From NCBI RefSeq assembly GCF_001949145.1, contig NW_019091523.1, positions 189,534-249,533 on the forward strand: a stretch of DNA of 60,000 nt, written 5' to 3'. Shown here one piece after another: positions 1 to 10,490 of this stretch (position 1 is its first letter; the number at the start of each line of letters is the position of its first letter). The notes under the pieces are model-generated. The model searched no databases. It saw nothing but the letters and a program-made list of their open reading frames with translations, and was not told where the DNA came from. The DNA comes from Acanthaster planci (taxonomy: Eukaryota; Echinodermata; Asteroidea; Valvatida; Acanthasteridae). The position numbers and the translations under genes were made by a program.

Positions 1-456
1 TGGTTAATTCCAGCTGTGTCAGGGCCGTTTTTTGGCTGGTTGCTGGTCAGGTTTTATTCCAGATGGTATTTATATCTCTCCACACAAAGGCCGTGTCATG
101 GTCGTTGGTTCGGGTTTTATGTTCGTGTGTTTGTTTGTGGGTTTGTTAGTGATGCGAGAGAGCCGACAGGTGGACTGAAGGGTTTTGATGCCTTGTGTCT
201 GTAGATTTAAGGGCCTAAATTTTATTTCTGTGGAGGCTGCCGGGCCAACAAGGCTAAAGGGTGCGACTGAGAGAACCAACAGGCAGATGGGTGCAAGGGA
301 GCCTGAAGGGCGAGAAGGATAGAGGGGACTTGAAATGTTGATAAAACATGAACAAGAGAGCAAAAGAGTGTTTTTTAATATTGAAAAATGTTGCTGGGTA
401 GGTATACATGGGTCTTTTTTAATTTTTTTAAATTTTTTTGTGGTGGAGCTCAGGTA
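1..456. other. No gene seen
   Basis: I see no supported gene here. The short open frames on both strands have no recognisable motifs. The stretch lies just downstream of the minus-strand LTR-retrotransposon relic and could include its 3' untranslated region or LTR, but I could not identify a second LTR copy to prove this. Confidence 0.5.
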
Positions 457-893
457 TTACAGTCTTACAGTATAAAGTATTACAATATACTCGTCATCCT
501 TGGGTAAGAATACCTCCACTTCATATTCTGTGTCAGATGACGAAGTGTCATCTTCGGAAGGCTCAGAATCCTCTCGAGCAGGAGGACTAGAAAATTCAAC
601 TAAAGAGATAGGAACAAGTTTAAGTTCTGAAGAATTAACAGTCTTCTGACTATCAGAGCCATCTGCTAATTCGATTTGGTGTAAATGTAGGAGTCATCAG
701 AATGGTGACGTGTGACTGTATAAATATTGGAAAAATGGTGGCCCTGAATCTGGCTTCTACCTTTATGATGTTGTCGAAGGTAGACAAGGTCTCCTACTTT
801 AAAGGTGTTAGGATTAGCTCTGCCGTCAAAGTGTTTCTTACGCTTTGCTAATTCTTGCTTTTGTCGTCTCGACAGTCCCCGGTTTGACTGAAA
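457..893 (-). pseudogene. LTR retrotransposon pol C-terminus (integrase tail), frameshifted
   Basis: Read on the minus strand, this gives the end of a Ty3/gypsy-like polyprotein. It opens with a basic stretch (SRRQKQELAKRKKHFDGRA), then FKVGDLVYLR, the typical C-terminal integrase strand of Ty3-like elements, then a short Ser/Asp-rich tail ending at a TAA at 457-459. The frame shifts by one base near 680: the first frame ends YIYTKSN-stop, while a second frame carries QIELADGSDSQKTVNSSELK and continues to the stop. The SSELKLVP-type ending is usual for such polyproteins. The catalytic integrase core, RNase H, RT and protease are absent. Family placement rests on motif recognition only. Confidence 0.6.
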
Positions 894-934
894 GTGTTGG
901 ACACTGACCTATGACATTGGAAGAAGAAGTTGCT

Positions 935-1560
935 TCAAACATGAGAACTACTATAAGAGGGGTCTGTAACTCTCCTCTCTTCCAAAGGACCCTGGTCGGA
1001 GAGAGGAGGTAGTTCTCTGATCAGGATTGAGTCTTCACAGATTTCCTCAGTTCCTCGACGATCGGATGGTATCATGTGTCTCAAGTTCAGCCTCCTTTGG
1101 AAACACTTTTCTGTTGTGTGTCCTGTTTTATGACAAATGTGTATGTCATAGTTGTTTGACGTTTGCCTTTGAGTGTGGACTGAGCTTTGAAAGTTGTTGG
1201 ACAAGACCAGTTAACTCATCAGGTTTTTTTTTGTTGATGATCAATTTGTTCTTGTTGTTTGACCATTATAGGAGTGATCCGATACTCGGTTCTTCCTTGG
1301 CAAACCGTCTACTAATGGCTACAGCATGGAAAAGAGGAGGAAGCTTCAGTTCTCAAGGCAAAGAATTCAATGTCTGGGGATTCATGAAGCTTGCTTTCAA
1401 ATACTTGTGAAGTATAACGTCATGAACCCCCTCTGCAAACTGATCTTTTAAGAGATGTTCCCGCTTCTCCATAAGCTGGGGACTCTTCCTACTAGCCTTA
1501 GTGAACAGATCAAGAAGAGAGTTACAGAAGAAGTTTTTTTCCCAGCCCCCCTCCCCCTCA
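935..1560 (-). pseudogene. LTR retrotransposon gag relic (capsid end plus zinc knuckle)
   Basis: The minus strand reads KSPQLMEKREHLLKDQFAEG followed by VHDVILHKYLK near 1390-1500. This is the characteristic end of a Ty3/gypsy capsid domain. A degraded linker with stops follows, then CHKTGHTTEKC near 1090-1150, a nucleocapsid zinc knuckle that keeps C-H-C spacing but lacks its first cysteine. The gag end runs almost directly into the integrase tail at 893, so the whole protease-RT-RNase H-integrase core has been deleted. It is a dead copy. It shares strand and order with the pol fragment, consistent with one original element. Confidence 0.55.
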
Positions 1561-1660
1561 AAAGAGTACAAAATGAATGAACAGTGGACGACCAGAGAAT
1601 GGTGGCAGGAGGACTCAAAAACAACGTCCATGACATCAGAGCAGGTCACCTGGCCCTACG

Positions 1661-3445
1661 CTGAGAATCCAACTTGCTACCGCCTGGCAAGAAACACACG
1701 ATTATTGTTGCTCAATGGGCATTGCACGCACGCACGACTAGTGTAGGCCGGTTTCTCTACACGAGGACTACCATGCACACCCGATCTTCCATTGCGCTTG
1801 GTCTGGAACGATGTGAAACAGCTTTCACAATGTGCACACTGCAACTTGAACAGGAATTGAAATTCAATCAGACTGCGCGCATGTAGCGGCATGAAGCATA
1901 AACCGGCCAGTCTGTAACAATTATCACTTTTAGCGTTTCTAAATTGTACGCAACCAATGAATCCCCTCCCCCCAGCGTACGGTTTGTGCGCTCGTGAAAA
2001 TGATGACAAAAATGGATGACCCTTACCAGTATACTTCGTAGAATCTCTCATATTCCAGAATAATATCCTTCAGCGTGAGGTAATAATATCTTCGGTTTAG
2101 AGCGTCTGTATTCCTTCACTAGGCCTATATCACCTTCAGTCTGGTTCTCTTAATATAATAATATACAGGCGGGCGGCCGTGACACTGAGCGGATATTTGC
2201 CCACGAAATGAAGGTAATATATGCAGCTCGCGAAAAAAAACAAACCGTGCACTGATGCGCAGTTGCCGCCATGTTAGGCAGTGCAACAGCACTGTAACCC
2301 GTAGACCCACTTTTTATTATGGTAATCTGGTCAACTCCGTTCTGCACCGATGAAACTTTGTCTCGTTTTTACAACTGATATTGTTGTCTACGCTGTATAG
2401 AAAAGCTTTGTAAAGAATCGTTGTCAGGTGAGAAATTGCGCCACTTGAGTTCACCCTTGTTGTCTGAAGTGCCTCGAAGTCTTCCGGTGGGAAGGTATGA
2501 GTTGCTTGGCTTGGAACGTGAATCAACACGTGTAGCCTATATGGTAGGCCATGGCTCTTGGAGTTTGGACTAGAATGTTTTTAGGTTCACTCAAAAAGCT
2601 GAGTACTGTCCATGCTTTTTCAAAATATCAATTTTCTTTCCAAACGACCTTTGAAGGAATACGATGTCTTGTAACCAACTGAAGTTTGCATTTGCCACGT
2701 GGCTTCAATTTTACGGCGCTTAGGCCTATGTCAAAACGTTCTGAACGATTGTCTAAAAATCTAATAGCGTCCCAGCCGGTATGCTTATGCATTAAGAAAA
2801 GCTCTTATTGGTAAACAGCTGTACATAAAGAAAAACAAAATATGATAGAGGACTTTTGAATGGGCTTCGGCAAAAGGTTGACAAAGGCCGGTATAGGTCA
2901 CGATGTGTGTTACACAAGTCCCTCCATGTCGCAGTTGGTTCATCTCTTTTCTGTTTCCTGTGACCAACTCCTGCTCGCTACTTAACCGATATAGTCACAA
3001 GGAAATCATTTACGGGGATTTTCTCCAGCACACAATAAAGCGCCGGTTGCAAACTGTTGATTATTCTTACAGTTGGAAGTTTGAGGGTTTAGTCTAAAAG
3101 TATTGTCAACGTATAACTTGGCGGCGTACGCGGGCTAGGCACAGCTTGTCATGATATGGTGTTGCACAACCTCGTTTCCATGGGTACGATCTTGCTGCGC
3201 CGTGTTGGTTCCAACCCTTCCCACCATTGCGCATGCAGCCTATGGAGAAGTTGGGTGTTAAATTAAAAAGGTAGGGAAAAGAAAATTTTTCCCCAATTAT
3301 AACCTTTAAACAATAGGTGACAAAACCGTCTTCCAAAATTAACGTGAAAAAATGGAACACTTTTCCCATTTATGGCCGAAAAAATGTCCCACAAATTGGC
3401 TTCCGCGAGTCCCATTTTCTCCGATTTTAGAAACTCTCACTGTGT
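1661..3445. other. No gene seen
   Basis: Only short unrelated open frames occur on both strands. None shows a motif, splice structure or codon pattern that I recognise. No obvious repeat family was identified by eye. Confidence 0.5.
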
Positions 3446-3506
3446 ATTAACCCTAACACTCCTCAGTCCTCCAACAGGTGAAGGATTGAGGAGGGTTAGG
3501 GTTAAT
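3446..3506. repeat. Hairpin with telomere-like arms
   Basis: A 20-base left arm (3446-3465, ATTAACCCTAACACTCCTCA) pairs with 3487-3506 with one mismatch across a 21-base loop. The arms contain TTAACCCTAA / TTAGGGTTAA, which resembles the metazoan telomere repeat, but only about 1.5 units are present, so a telomeric origin is not implied. Confidence 0.7.
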
Positions 3507-3804
3507 GATATGCCGGTGACCTCGACGAGTAAATGGTTACTTTCATAGGAACTGAATCCACTCACTTTTATGAGAAGAATCTTGTATGTGTTTAACGTTT
3601 AAAGGTTAAAAGTACCAAGTTTTTGGTATAATTATTGATGAAAACCTTACATGAAAATATCATATTCATGAACTACAGAACAAAATCCAAGAATATTGGT
3701 AATCATAAATCGTCTAAGATAACAGGCCTACATTCCTAGTAAGATTTTATTGACATTGTAGAATTTCTTCATATTACCATATTTAAATTGTTCAATTTTG
3801 ACTT

Positions 3805-4303
3805 GGGGCGCGCTGCATGACATCCAAATGTAACAAATTACCCACTCTACAAGAACGAGCGGTCCACATCATCGGAATGCTGGCTATCGTGACCATTCTG
3901 CTCTGTTGTTTGCCAAATGAAATCTATTGCAATGTTAACCATTTATACGAACTTAATCTGGGAAAATTCAATTACAAATTTATGCACAATCTACTCCCTT
4001 CCAGTTTTATTTCTTGTTTTACTTTAGCATCTAACATTCGTAATTACTCGAAGCGGGGGAAACGTGTACGTTCAATTTAACAGGAAGTCATTGGCTAAGA
4101 ACGATGTTATTCATCAAGGTATCTTGTACTGGAACGGCCTTGATGGTTCTCTCAAATCATTACCTTTATCTGTGTTTGTTAGAAAACTAAAAACTCAGTT
4201 GCATCGGCTCATATTCCTAAATCATATTTATTTGCGCCCTGTGCAGCGTTGTTTCACACTTGTTTGTTTTGTCTTGTTCGTTATTTGTCTGTCAATAGGT
4301 TGA
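3805..4303 (+). pseudogene. CR1/L2-like LINE reverse transcriptase C-terminal fragment
   Basis: Three plus-strand frames together give the conserved C-terminal tail of a CR1/L2-type non-LTR retrotransposon ORF2. They read LQERAVHIIG, then LYELNLGKFNYKFMHNLLP with SSFISCFTLASNIRNYS, then FNRKSLAKNDVIHQGILYWN and SLKSLPLSVFVRKLKTQLH. The family pattern is RAVRII..., LGKFMYK.HN.LP..F and ..WN.LP..LKS...F...LK. Frameshifts separate the blocks, so it is dead. It is 5'-truncated, as is usual for LINE copies. It is joined directly to Penelope-like sequence at about 4305. Confidence 0.6.
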
Positions 4304-4304
4304 A

Positions 4305-5025
4305 CCCTTAGTCGGCAGACCTATCATCAGTGGTTGCACAAGTCCAACGGCCAAGATTTCTGAGTACGTGGATTATTTCCTCCTTCCTATAGTATCCGCC
4401 CAATCCACATATGTCCGTGACACAACGGACATTTTGCAGAAACTAGAAAAGGAAACTTTCCCCAAACTCACTCCTGGCATCAACGTTGTCTCCATGTACA
4501 CCAATATTCACCAGGCGCAAACCATTGAATCGCTATGCAAAGCCTTAAACACAACAAACCGCGGCTACGCCATAACCAAACCCCCATCCAACTACATCCG
4601 CACTCTCCTAGAACTTGTCCCAGGCTGCAACTATTTTCAGTTTGGAGGTAAATTCTTCAGACAGAAAAACGGATGTGCAATGGGATCAGTAGCAAGCCGA
4701 AAAATTTGCGACATAGCTTTACATGAATTTGAGTCGGAAATCTCAGCCCCCATGGACAAAATCCTTTTCTGGGCTAGATTCAGAGACAACGTTCTCATCG
4801 TCTACAATGGCCAACTCGATTCTTTCACCCAATTCGTTCACCATATGAATCAACTGCACCCTACCCTCATATTCACTTTTGAGGCATCCGAAACTTCCAT
4901 TACCTATCTGGACCTTACAACTTTCAAAGATCCGCGTTTCCTCTTAAACGGTACCCTGTATACGAAAGTATTCACAAAACCAACGGAAAGGTTCCAATAC
5001 CTGGAAAGAACTTCATCCCATCCAT
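4305..5025 (+). pseudogene. Penelope-like reverse transcriptase, inactive
   Basis: The frame reads GRPIISGCTSPTAKISEYVD, INVVSMYTNI, YFQFGGKFFRQKNGCAMGSV, then FWARFRDNVLIVYNG, TFEASETSITYLDL and KPTERFQYLERTSSHP before a stop. These are the successive palm motifs of Penelope-like RTs. The motif that normally carries two adjacent aspartates reads RDN, so one catalytic metal-binding Asp has become Asn. The N-terminus is absent (no SLHKP-like lead-in). Identification is from motif memory; no alignment was run. Confidence 0.75.
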
Positions 5026-5130
5026 AACACATATTCCACGGCTTTGTCAAAGGAGAAATCCTGAGATGTGCCAGAAATACAAATAATGGGAATGATTTTC
5101 TACAAATGAACACAAAGTTTCGCAGAAAAA

Positions 5131-5453
5131 CTATTGAAACGAGGCTATGATCAAGCCGAGATTCAAATATCGATGCCGTCCATTGATTTCCGGCAACGGG
5201 AATCTATGATTCTCAATGAGCGAAAACTGAAAAACAAAAAAGAATTTCCACTCGTCTTCACCACTATGCACAATCCTCATGTGAAACACAAAGACATCAA
5301 AAGAGGTCTTCTTATACACTGGCACCTCAACATTAAAGGAAGTTTTCCCCAAACCTCCTTTAGTTGCCTACAAGGTAGCCAAAAATATCAAGAAGAACAT
5401 TGTCAGAGCCAAACTCAGCCACACGGAGGACGATCGGTCCGCCACACCTGAGA
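5131..5453 (+). pseudogene. Penelope-like element linker between RT and endonuclease
   Basis: One plus frame reads KRGYDQAEIQISMPSIDFRQ, then KEFPLVFTTMHNPHVKHKDI and KRGLLIHWHL. After a frameshift near 5333 it continues FPKPPLVAYKVAKNIKKNIV and RAKLSHTEDD, then stops. These match the conserved segment after the RT of Penelope-like proteins (RGY, PLVFVT.YNP, HWHL, P..AY...N....VRAKL). The Cys-rich start of the GIY-YIG endonuclease that should follow was not found. Confidence 0.65.
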
Positions 5454-5622
5454 AATCTGGTTAGGCCTATGCTCTAGATGTTCTCATTTCACTTTTGAAT
5501 GAACAAATCCATTCAAACTAATTGGGCACAAATATCATGATCAGAGAAACGGTAAGCACTTTCCCCACCTAGTGAGTGTCATGCCACTCCCTAACCATAC
5601 CTTTACACCCCGATTCATATTT

Positions 5623-5676
5623 GAATCAGGCGGCTGATGAGTCCCCAAAGGGACGAAAATGCATTCCCGCTGCTTC
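5623..5676 (+). ncRNA. Hammerhead ribozyme motif (type I, Penelope-associated)
   Basis: The core CTGATGA lies at 5634-5640. A perfect 5-bp stem II (GTCCC 5641-5645, loop CAAA, GGGAC 5650-5654) and GAAA (5655-5658) follow. Stem III is the self-complementary AATGCATT (5658-5665) with essentially no loop. C5666 is then the expected cleavage position. CCGC (5667-5670) pairs with GCGG (5630-5633) as stem I, with a possible distal GAA/TTC pairing. A loopless stem III is typical of retroelement hammerheads that work best as dimers. Activity is not demonstrated. Confidence 0.75.
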
Positions 5677-6321
5677 CTCAGGTACAACCCAACCCACAGC
5701 TTGGCTAAACATGGTTGCGGTTTACACAAGTCTTAATTCTTATCATTTCTACCTACTCGAGGCTCCATTTTAGTCTCCACGTAGAAATAAATCACACAGT
5801 GACGTCACACCCTCGAATAAACATGTGTTTTTTTGAAAGCACCCAAAGTTTATTCGTTTGGATTCAATTTATAAGAGCGAGCGTCTCTGAATGGGACAGA
5901 GCCATCATTTCTTATCCATATAATTTTTTTTATTTTCTACACATTATCAAAACTCGTTTTAATGCATTTCGGGGCCACAACGATGCCAGTTTCCATGCAT
6001 CTTCATGCATGCTTCATGTTCATACATGCCCATTGTGCCTTTCTCCCTAACGACGTCATCAACCCAACATAAACGCAAAATGTAACCTGGCGTTTCCGAA
6101 ATCGGAGTTGGTGGAAAGAAATTGCCTCTTATTTCTCTCGCGTTCATTTTCAGAAGATAAATCCATTGTATACTGGTTTTAGGGTGGCCATTTTGCCTCC
6201 AAAACCCTGGATGTCGCAATGTTTGAAGCTTGTTCCCTAGCACTTTAAGCTTGTAAGGAACAGATCCTTGCTTTACGCATCAACAAACTAATTACGTTGA
6301 TCTCCATAATAAAGTCTTTGC

Positions 6322-6466
6322 ACTGGAGATCAGTGATTTTGTACGCGTCCGTTCACAGTGCAATGATTTTGCTCGCGGCGCCATTTTTGTGGTCCCTCGT
6401 GGCGTGGACGCTCAAAATAATTATGAGCTAAATGCTCGTCATCACTAAAATTTCTTGATCTCCAGT
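6322..6466. repeat. Possible small TIR element
   Basis: ACTGGAGATCA at 6322-6332 is repeated inverted at 6456-6466, giving a 145-bp unit. The similarity fades quickly inward and no target duplication is clear, so this may be chance. Confidence 0.3.
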
Positions 6467-6525
6467 ATCAATAGGCCGTATCTTTCCTCCCGCACGTATC
6501 GCTCAGTACGCACACACAATCACGT

Positions 6526-6912
6526 CAGTTGCGTAATTACGAAGGGTCCCCCGTGCCCCCTGGGTGCCCCCCCCCCTTTTGAAATCTCCGTTGAATCTAT
6601 ATAGCTATGTAGCTGCATCTTATTTTTGTCGTGGTGCCCCTTTAAAAAAGTCGGAAAGAGTACCATACAGCCTTCGGACAGCACTTGATGCCCCTGTGCA
6701 CAAACCTATATGAGACTTGTCTGAAAAAAACTGTTTTCTTAGTAAATGCTTTGGAATTTTCTCAGCAAAATTTCTCTTTTTATGACGTTATCACTTTCTG
6801 ATGGTTGTATAACATTTTAAAGGAAAGTTAGTGTTGTCCGTATATGGAACTCTTTCCAAACTGCGTGCACTCTGCCCCCCCCGACATTTAGCCCACCCTA
6901 GTTACGCCACTG
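6526..6912. mobile_element. TIR element with CAGTGGCGTAACTA-like ends
   Basis: The left end CAGTTGCGTAATTACGAAGG and the inverted right end CAGTGGCGTAACTAGGGTGG match over about 20 bases. Both lead into C/G runs (near 6547-6578 and 6876-6884). Ends of this form are common on nonautonomous DNA transposons in invertebrates. No coding capacity and no convincing target duplication were seen. The superfamily is left open. Confidence 0.5.
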
Positions 6913-7117
6913 ACTGCAGTGCAAGTGCCGCTTTCCGTCTGGCGCTCGTCACACGTTTGGCGCGCGTTTTTAAAAAATTTTCCTCAAGCACGTGACCTTA
7001 AGGTAAGACAACACGCCGTATGCATTGCTGATGTAGTCTTTTGTATTTCTCTTTTTCCCGGGGCGCGTAGTTTTAAAACTATTACAAGATGAATTGCGTC
7101 GGGAAGATGTAAATTTT

Positions 7118-7235
7118 ACCTGAAGGGTTTTGACCTTACACCGACATACATGTACTCTGGATTGGCTTACACAATATCTGTCCGAGAGCTTCCAAAAACA
7201 TTACAAGTTTACTTGGGTGGGACTCGAACCCACAA
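7118..7235. repeat. Partial copy of tRNA-derived repeat
   Basis: This matches one arm of the fold-back element at 21025-21277. Shared blocks are GGTTTTG.CCTTAC, the GACATA block, GTCCGAGAGCTT, then TTACTTGGGTGGGACTCGAA. The last block is the complement of a tRNA T-arm (GGTTCGAGTCCCACC), i.e. an RNA polymerase III B-box. It is not a functional tRNA because no acceptor or D arm folds around it. The second arm is not recognisable in this copy. Confidence 0.6.
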
Positions 7236-7629
7236 CCTGCCGCTTATTAAAATGTAACATCTACCCGACGCAAAGTGTATCTTGTAATAGTTTGCAGTAC
7301 CCGCTGCAACACACTCCGTTACCGGTTAAGCCGTTTACACTAGTATTGACTCTACAGAACAGATTAATCGTTCGGAAGCTTACGTATCAGTACTCCTAGA
7401 TGATATTCCAATTGCATGTATTTTCCAAATCAGTAGTTCCCTAAGGCGAGCGAGGGATTTCGATGAGAATTAGCATGCATAAGTTGCTTAACGCGAATCT
7501 TGCTTATATTTCCGCAGCTATGTTGGATGTCAATGATGATGCCGACTGCGTGTCTCTGTGACTTCATATCACACGCATGCACCGCACACGTAAATACAGA
7601 GAAAAACCCTAAATACCATATATGTAATA

Positions 7630-8087
7630 AGGGCTGGTTCATATTTGCTGCGTTTGCACACACGCAAGGTGTAATGTGGACACCGCATTTGACGTTCATA
7701 CTTTCATGTTTTCTCAAGTCTCGGCTGCATGTGCGTATATCCGACAAAAGATGAAATTTTTTAATTTATCCGAATAGAGTACCGAAGTGAATACGTCACG
7801 CGCACTATTCGTGTGTCAAAGGCATTGGCGCGAGAACCAGCGCGTGAACCAACACGCGCGCGTACTCCATTCGTTTGCACTGCACTTTCTGGTTCACAGT
7901 GACGTCACACTTCGGTACTCTATACGCATACATTTGGTGCATACGCATTATCCATTATTTTCACAAACTGCGTGCAAGGGCGCGCATTTTCATTACGCAC
8001 TGCGCTTTCGTTCACGCACTGCAGACACCTCAAAATAGCCCTTCGCGCTGCATACACAGTGAATACGCAGCGAGTGCATCCAACCCA
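7630..8087 (-). mobile_element. Harbinger-like MITE copy, interrupted by a nested MITE
   Basis: This is the reverse complement of the element at 19066-19371. The outer left end GGCTGGTTCATATTTGCTGC and right end GCAGCGAGTGCATCCAACCC correspond to its TIRs, and the inner sequence matches along its whole length (for example CGCATACATTTGGTGC and CAGACACCTCAAAATAG). The copy is interrupted by a 148-bp insertion at 7775-7922. Its own target duplication has decayed. Confidence 0.75.
7775..7922. mobile_element. Nested MITE with TA target duplication
   Basis: The terminal inverted repeats are GAGTACCGAAGTG (left) and CACTTCGGTACTC (right), flanked on both sides by TA. The related uninterrupted element at 19066-19371 has a single TA at the same point (GGAATACGCATAC), so the empty site is visible in this window and a 2-bp TA duplication is shown directly. 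The ends and about 125 bp of right-hand interior also match the borders of the 3.2-kb transposon at 24631-27866. Confidence 0.8.
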
Positions 8088-8130
8088 CTGATAAGATTTT
8101 ATTATAGAGATCGGTGATCCAACCACGCAG

Positions 8131-8390
8131 TATAAAGCAAAGATTATAATAGCGCCGCTACGCGCCGCTAAGATGGGTAATTCGGCCATAAAGGTGTTAT
8201 CACCGGTGGGTGCGATTCGAGTGTGAACGTTAATGCTATGCTGTGCGTGCCTGTCGCGGCGCCTGCGCATTAACATGCACTGCGCAGGCGTAGTCCAACC
8301 AGAATGGCGCCCATATGATGACGTTTTACGCGTATTCACGGTGAAGTTCCCCATGTTGCGCCGCTATGCGCTATACGATCTTTGGTATAA
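8131..8390. mobile_element. GC-rich TIR element
   Basis: Imperfect inverted arms of about 45-50 bp run from CAAAGATTATAATAGCGCCG (left) against CAAAGATCGTATAGCGCATA (right, inverted), with the matched block ATGGG.AATTC / ATGGGGAACTTC further in. A perfect internal hairpin CGCCTGCGCA...TGCGCAGGCG lies near 8260-8290. It has no coding capacity. It sits directly beside the Harbinger-like copy and is more GC-rich than its surroundings. Confidence 0.55.
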
Positions 8391-9875
8391 AGTTAGTCAA
8401 CGCTAGACATACGGCTCAAGCACAGCATTGGATAACAGTCCTAACCCTAACCCCACATAGTGCATGGAAAATCATATTGACATTCAATTGGAGGATTAAA
8501 CTTGTTTGTTCCCTTTTAAAATGGACAGTAGTGAATGGAGGGAGGTGGTTGAAGCCAGAGCTAGCACGACTCAAAGAATTTCCGTTTTTTCTCGCACTTC
8601 GCCACTTTTCAAGGTTTACCGGGGCCTCAACATATATAGTTTAAGTGCCTCCGAAAATACTACAGGTGTGCCACGTGACAAAAACAAAACCAACATATCG
8701 CACTCTCTGAACTCTCGAGAAAGCTTCAAAAAGTACCTAGCTCATGGCTTACTCAAAAATATTGACATGAAATGATAGGCTCCCGCGTTATCTTAATGTA
8801 GCATTATGAAATTGATGCTCGCATGCACCTGGGGCAGAGTGGGACCTACGGTACACCGGTGCTTGGGTCCGGCCTACATTTGAAGCAAGATATGGCACGG
8901 AGAGAACCCCCCCCCCGCCTTTGTGTTGGTCATTGTTTGATCGGAATCTCAGGAATTCTTTACAGGCTTCTAGGGGGGATGTGTTAGGAAACAATAGTTT
9001 AGAGTGAGTATAGAGATTGGACAGGTAAGGGGGGCACCCCTCCGTCCCATATCTTGCCTGGTATACCGGCCTACGCGAAACTTAACCCTTCTTTGCATAG
9101 AATGCTCCAATCAAAACAGCGAATTCATTGCCTGTCCCATAAAACGTGCCTAGATCAAACTTGGTTCCATGTATATACAGTACTTGTCCATCACCTTCGA
9201 TATCACCGTGAATCACATCGGGGGAAAAAGAAGACAACATTCAGATTTGTGATGCAAACTCACGATTGAACTCCAAAGGTTAAACCAAAAACTGGGGAAA
9301 TTAGAATGTAAAAATAGTTTGTATAGCTGTAACAAATTTATATGAATTCATTTAGCCCTCCCACGACTTCAGAGCCTTGTGCTCCGCCCCTTCTACACAA
9401 AACAAAACTTAATCCTCACTGCACAATATCAAAACATTTTACAACAGTTTATTCACATGTCAAGAAACAAATCTGCATAATAATTATCATAAAATAAACC
9501 ATTTTCAACAGAAACCACTTTCTTTACATTGAAAATTTTATAACACACCTAATTTTTTGGTTTCCTTTTTTCTTTACAAGATTATGTTGTATCCAACATG
9601 TATTGTACATGTATCTAAAAACAAAGTAATAAAATAAAAGCACAGTAAAATTTTGAGAGAGATAAGTGCACATCATGCAATTACAAATAGGAAAGACACA
9701 ACATGCAGCCCAGAAAAGTCGGGAGATGTACTAAGTTAGGAAAGTTCTCCAAAGTGGAAGGCTTGATAATGTTCCAACGGGTTCCAATTGGAAATACCAA
9801 CTGTTCCAACTATGAACAGCATGGGGGCACCAGTGGTTCCATGCGGGAATGGCCCATTCCAGATTGGCCCAATCT
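8391..9875. other. No gene seen
   Basis: Short non-homologous open frames only. A telomere-like CCTAACCCTAACCCC occurs near 8440 without further repetition. From about 9360 the sequence becomes AT-rich and contains several AATAAA-type hexamers on either strand. It could hold the 3' end of a transcript, but nothing fixes this. Confidence 0.4.
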
Positions 9876-9876
9876 G

Positions 9877-9963
9877 AATGTGCCGATTCCGAATGCACCG
9901 TCTAGAACAAAAATCTCAATCCGAACGTGCCGGTTCCGAATACAACGTCTGGAACAAAAACCA
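9877..9963. repeat. Two-copy 47-bp tandem repeat
   Basis: GTGCCGATTCCGAATGCACC...TCTAGAACAAAAATC is followed 47 bases later by GTGCCGGTTCCGAATACAAC...TCTGGAACAAAAACC. It is a diverged tandem duplication with no coding signal. Confidence 0.6.
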
Positions 9964-10490
9964 GTTTTGAGATACCGACAAAAATATAATTTTACCATCG
10001 GTGCTCTAAAATCAGCTTATTGCCGAGCTTTCGGTAATATGTAACTGGGTACCTTCGTCAGGGCAAGGAGATTCAGTTCAATGAGATGTCCCCTTTGACT
10101 AGACAGACTCTACCACTGAAAAACAAAAATGATACACAGTGTATACAATGAGCCACTTCCGTATTGCAAAAAGCCAGGGTCTTTCGGGAACAAAGTGCGC
10201 GCGAGTCAACGTATATGGCTGCACTGATAGGACAGACTATCGCGCGCGCGTACCTGTTCGCGAGTCTCGTACTGAGCATGCGCTGTTGGAATACCAAACT
10301 GGCTCACTGTACTAGTTCAATGTTCACCGCCCGCTTCTCTATATGCACGGGTATGCCTAATCCTGTGTCATTTCTTACTCTACATGCAGAATCTGCTGCA
10401 TTGGGGTTTTTCTCTTCCCCGAAAGAAGACATTGATATAAATTTTGTGAAAGATAGCGCAACCTTAAACCCTCCTGGCACAATGCTCATT

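Larger units (their letters stand above)
4305..5676 (+). mobile_element. Penelope-like retroelement, 5'-truncated, with 3' hammerhead motif
   Basis: The element holds, in order, a Penelope-type reverse transcriptase (4305-5025), the RT-endonuclease linker (5131-5450) and, 180 bases later, a hammerhead ribozyme motif (about 5623-5676). Penelope-like elements are known to carry hammerheads in their pseudo-LTRs, so the order fits. The N-terminal region is missing and no GIY-YIG endonuclease motif was seen. The boundaries are estimates: the left is set by the first recognisable residues (EPLVGRPIISG), the right by the ribozyme. Confidence 0.7.

Noticed and set aside
3446-3506. Interstitial telomere array
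   Set aside because: Only about 1.5 TTAGGG-like units per arm; it is a simple inverted repeat.
7195-7235. tRNA gene on the minus strand
   Set aside because: Only a T-arm/B-box is present; no D arm or acceptor stem pairs. It is better explained as a tRNA-derived repeat.
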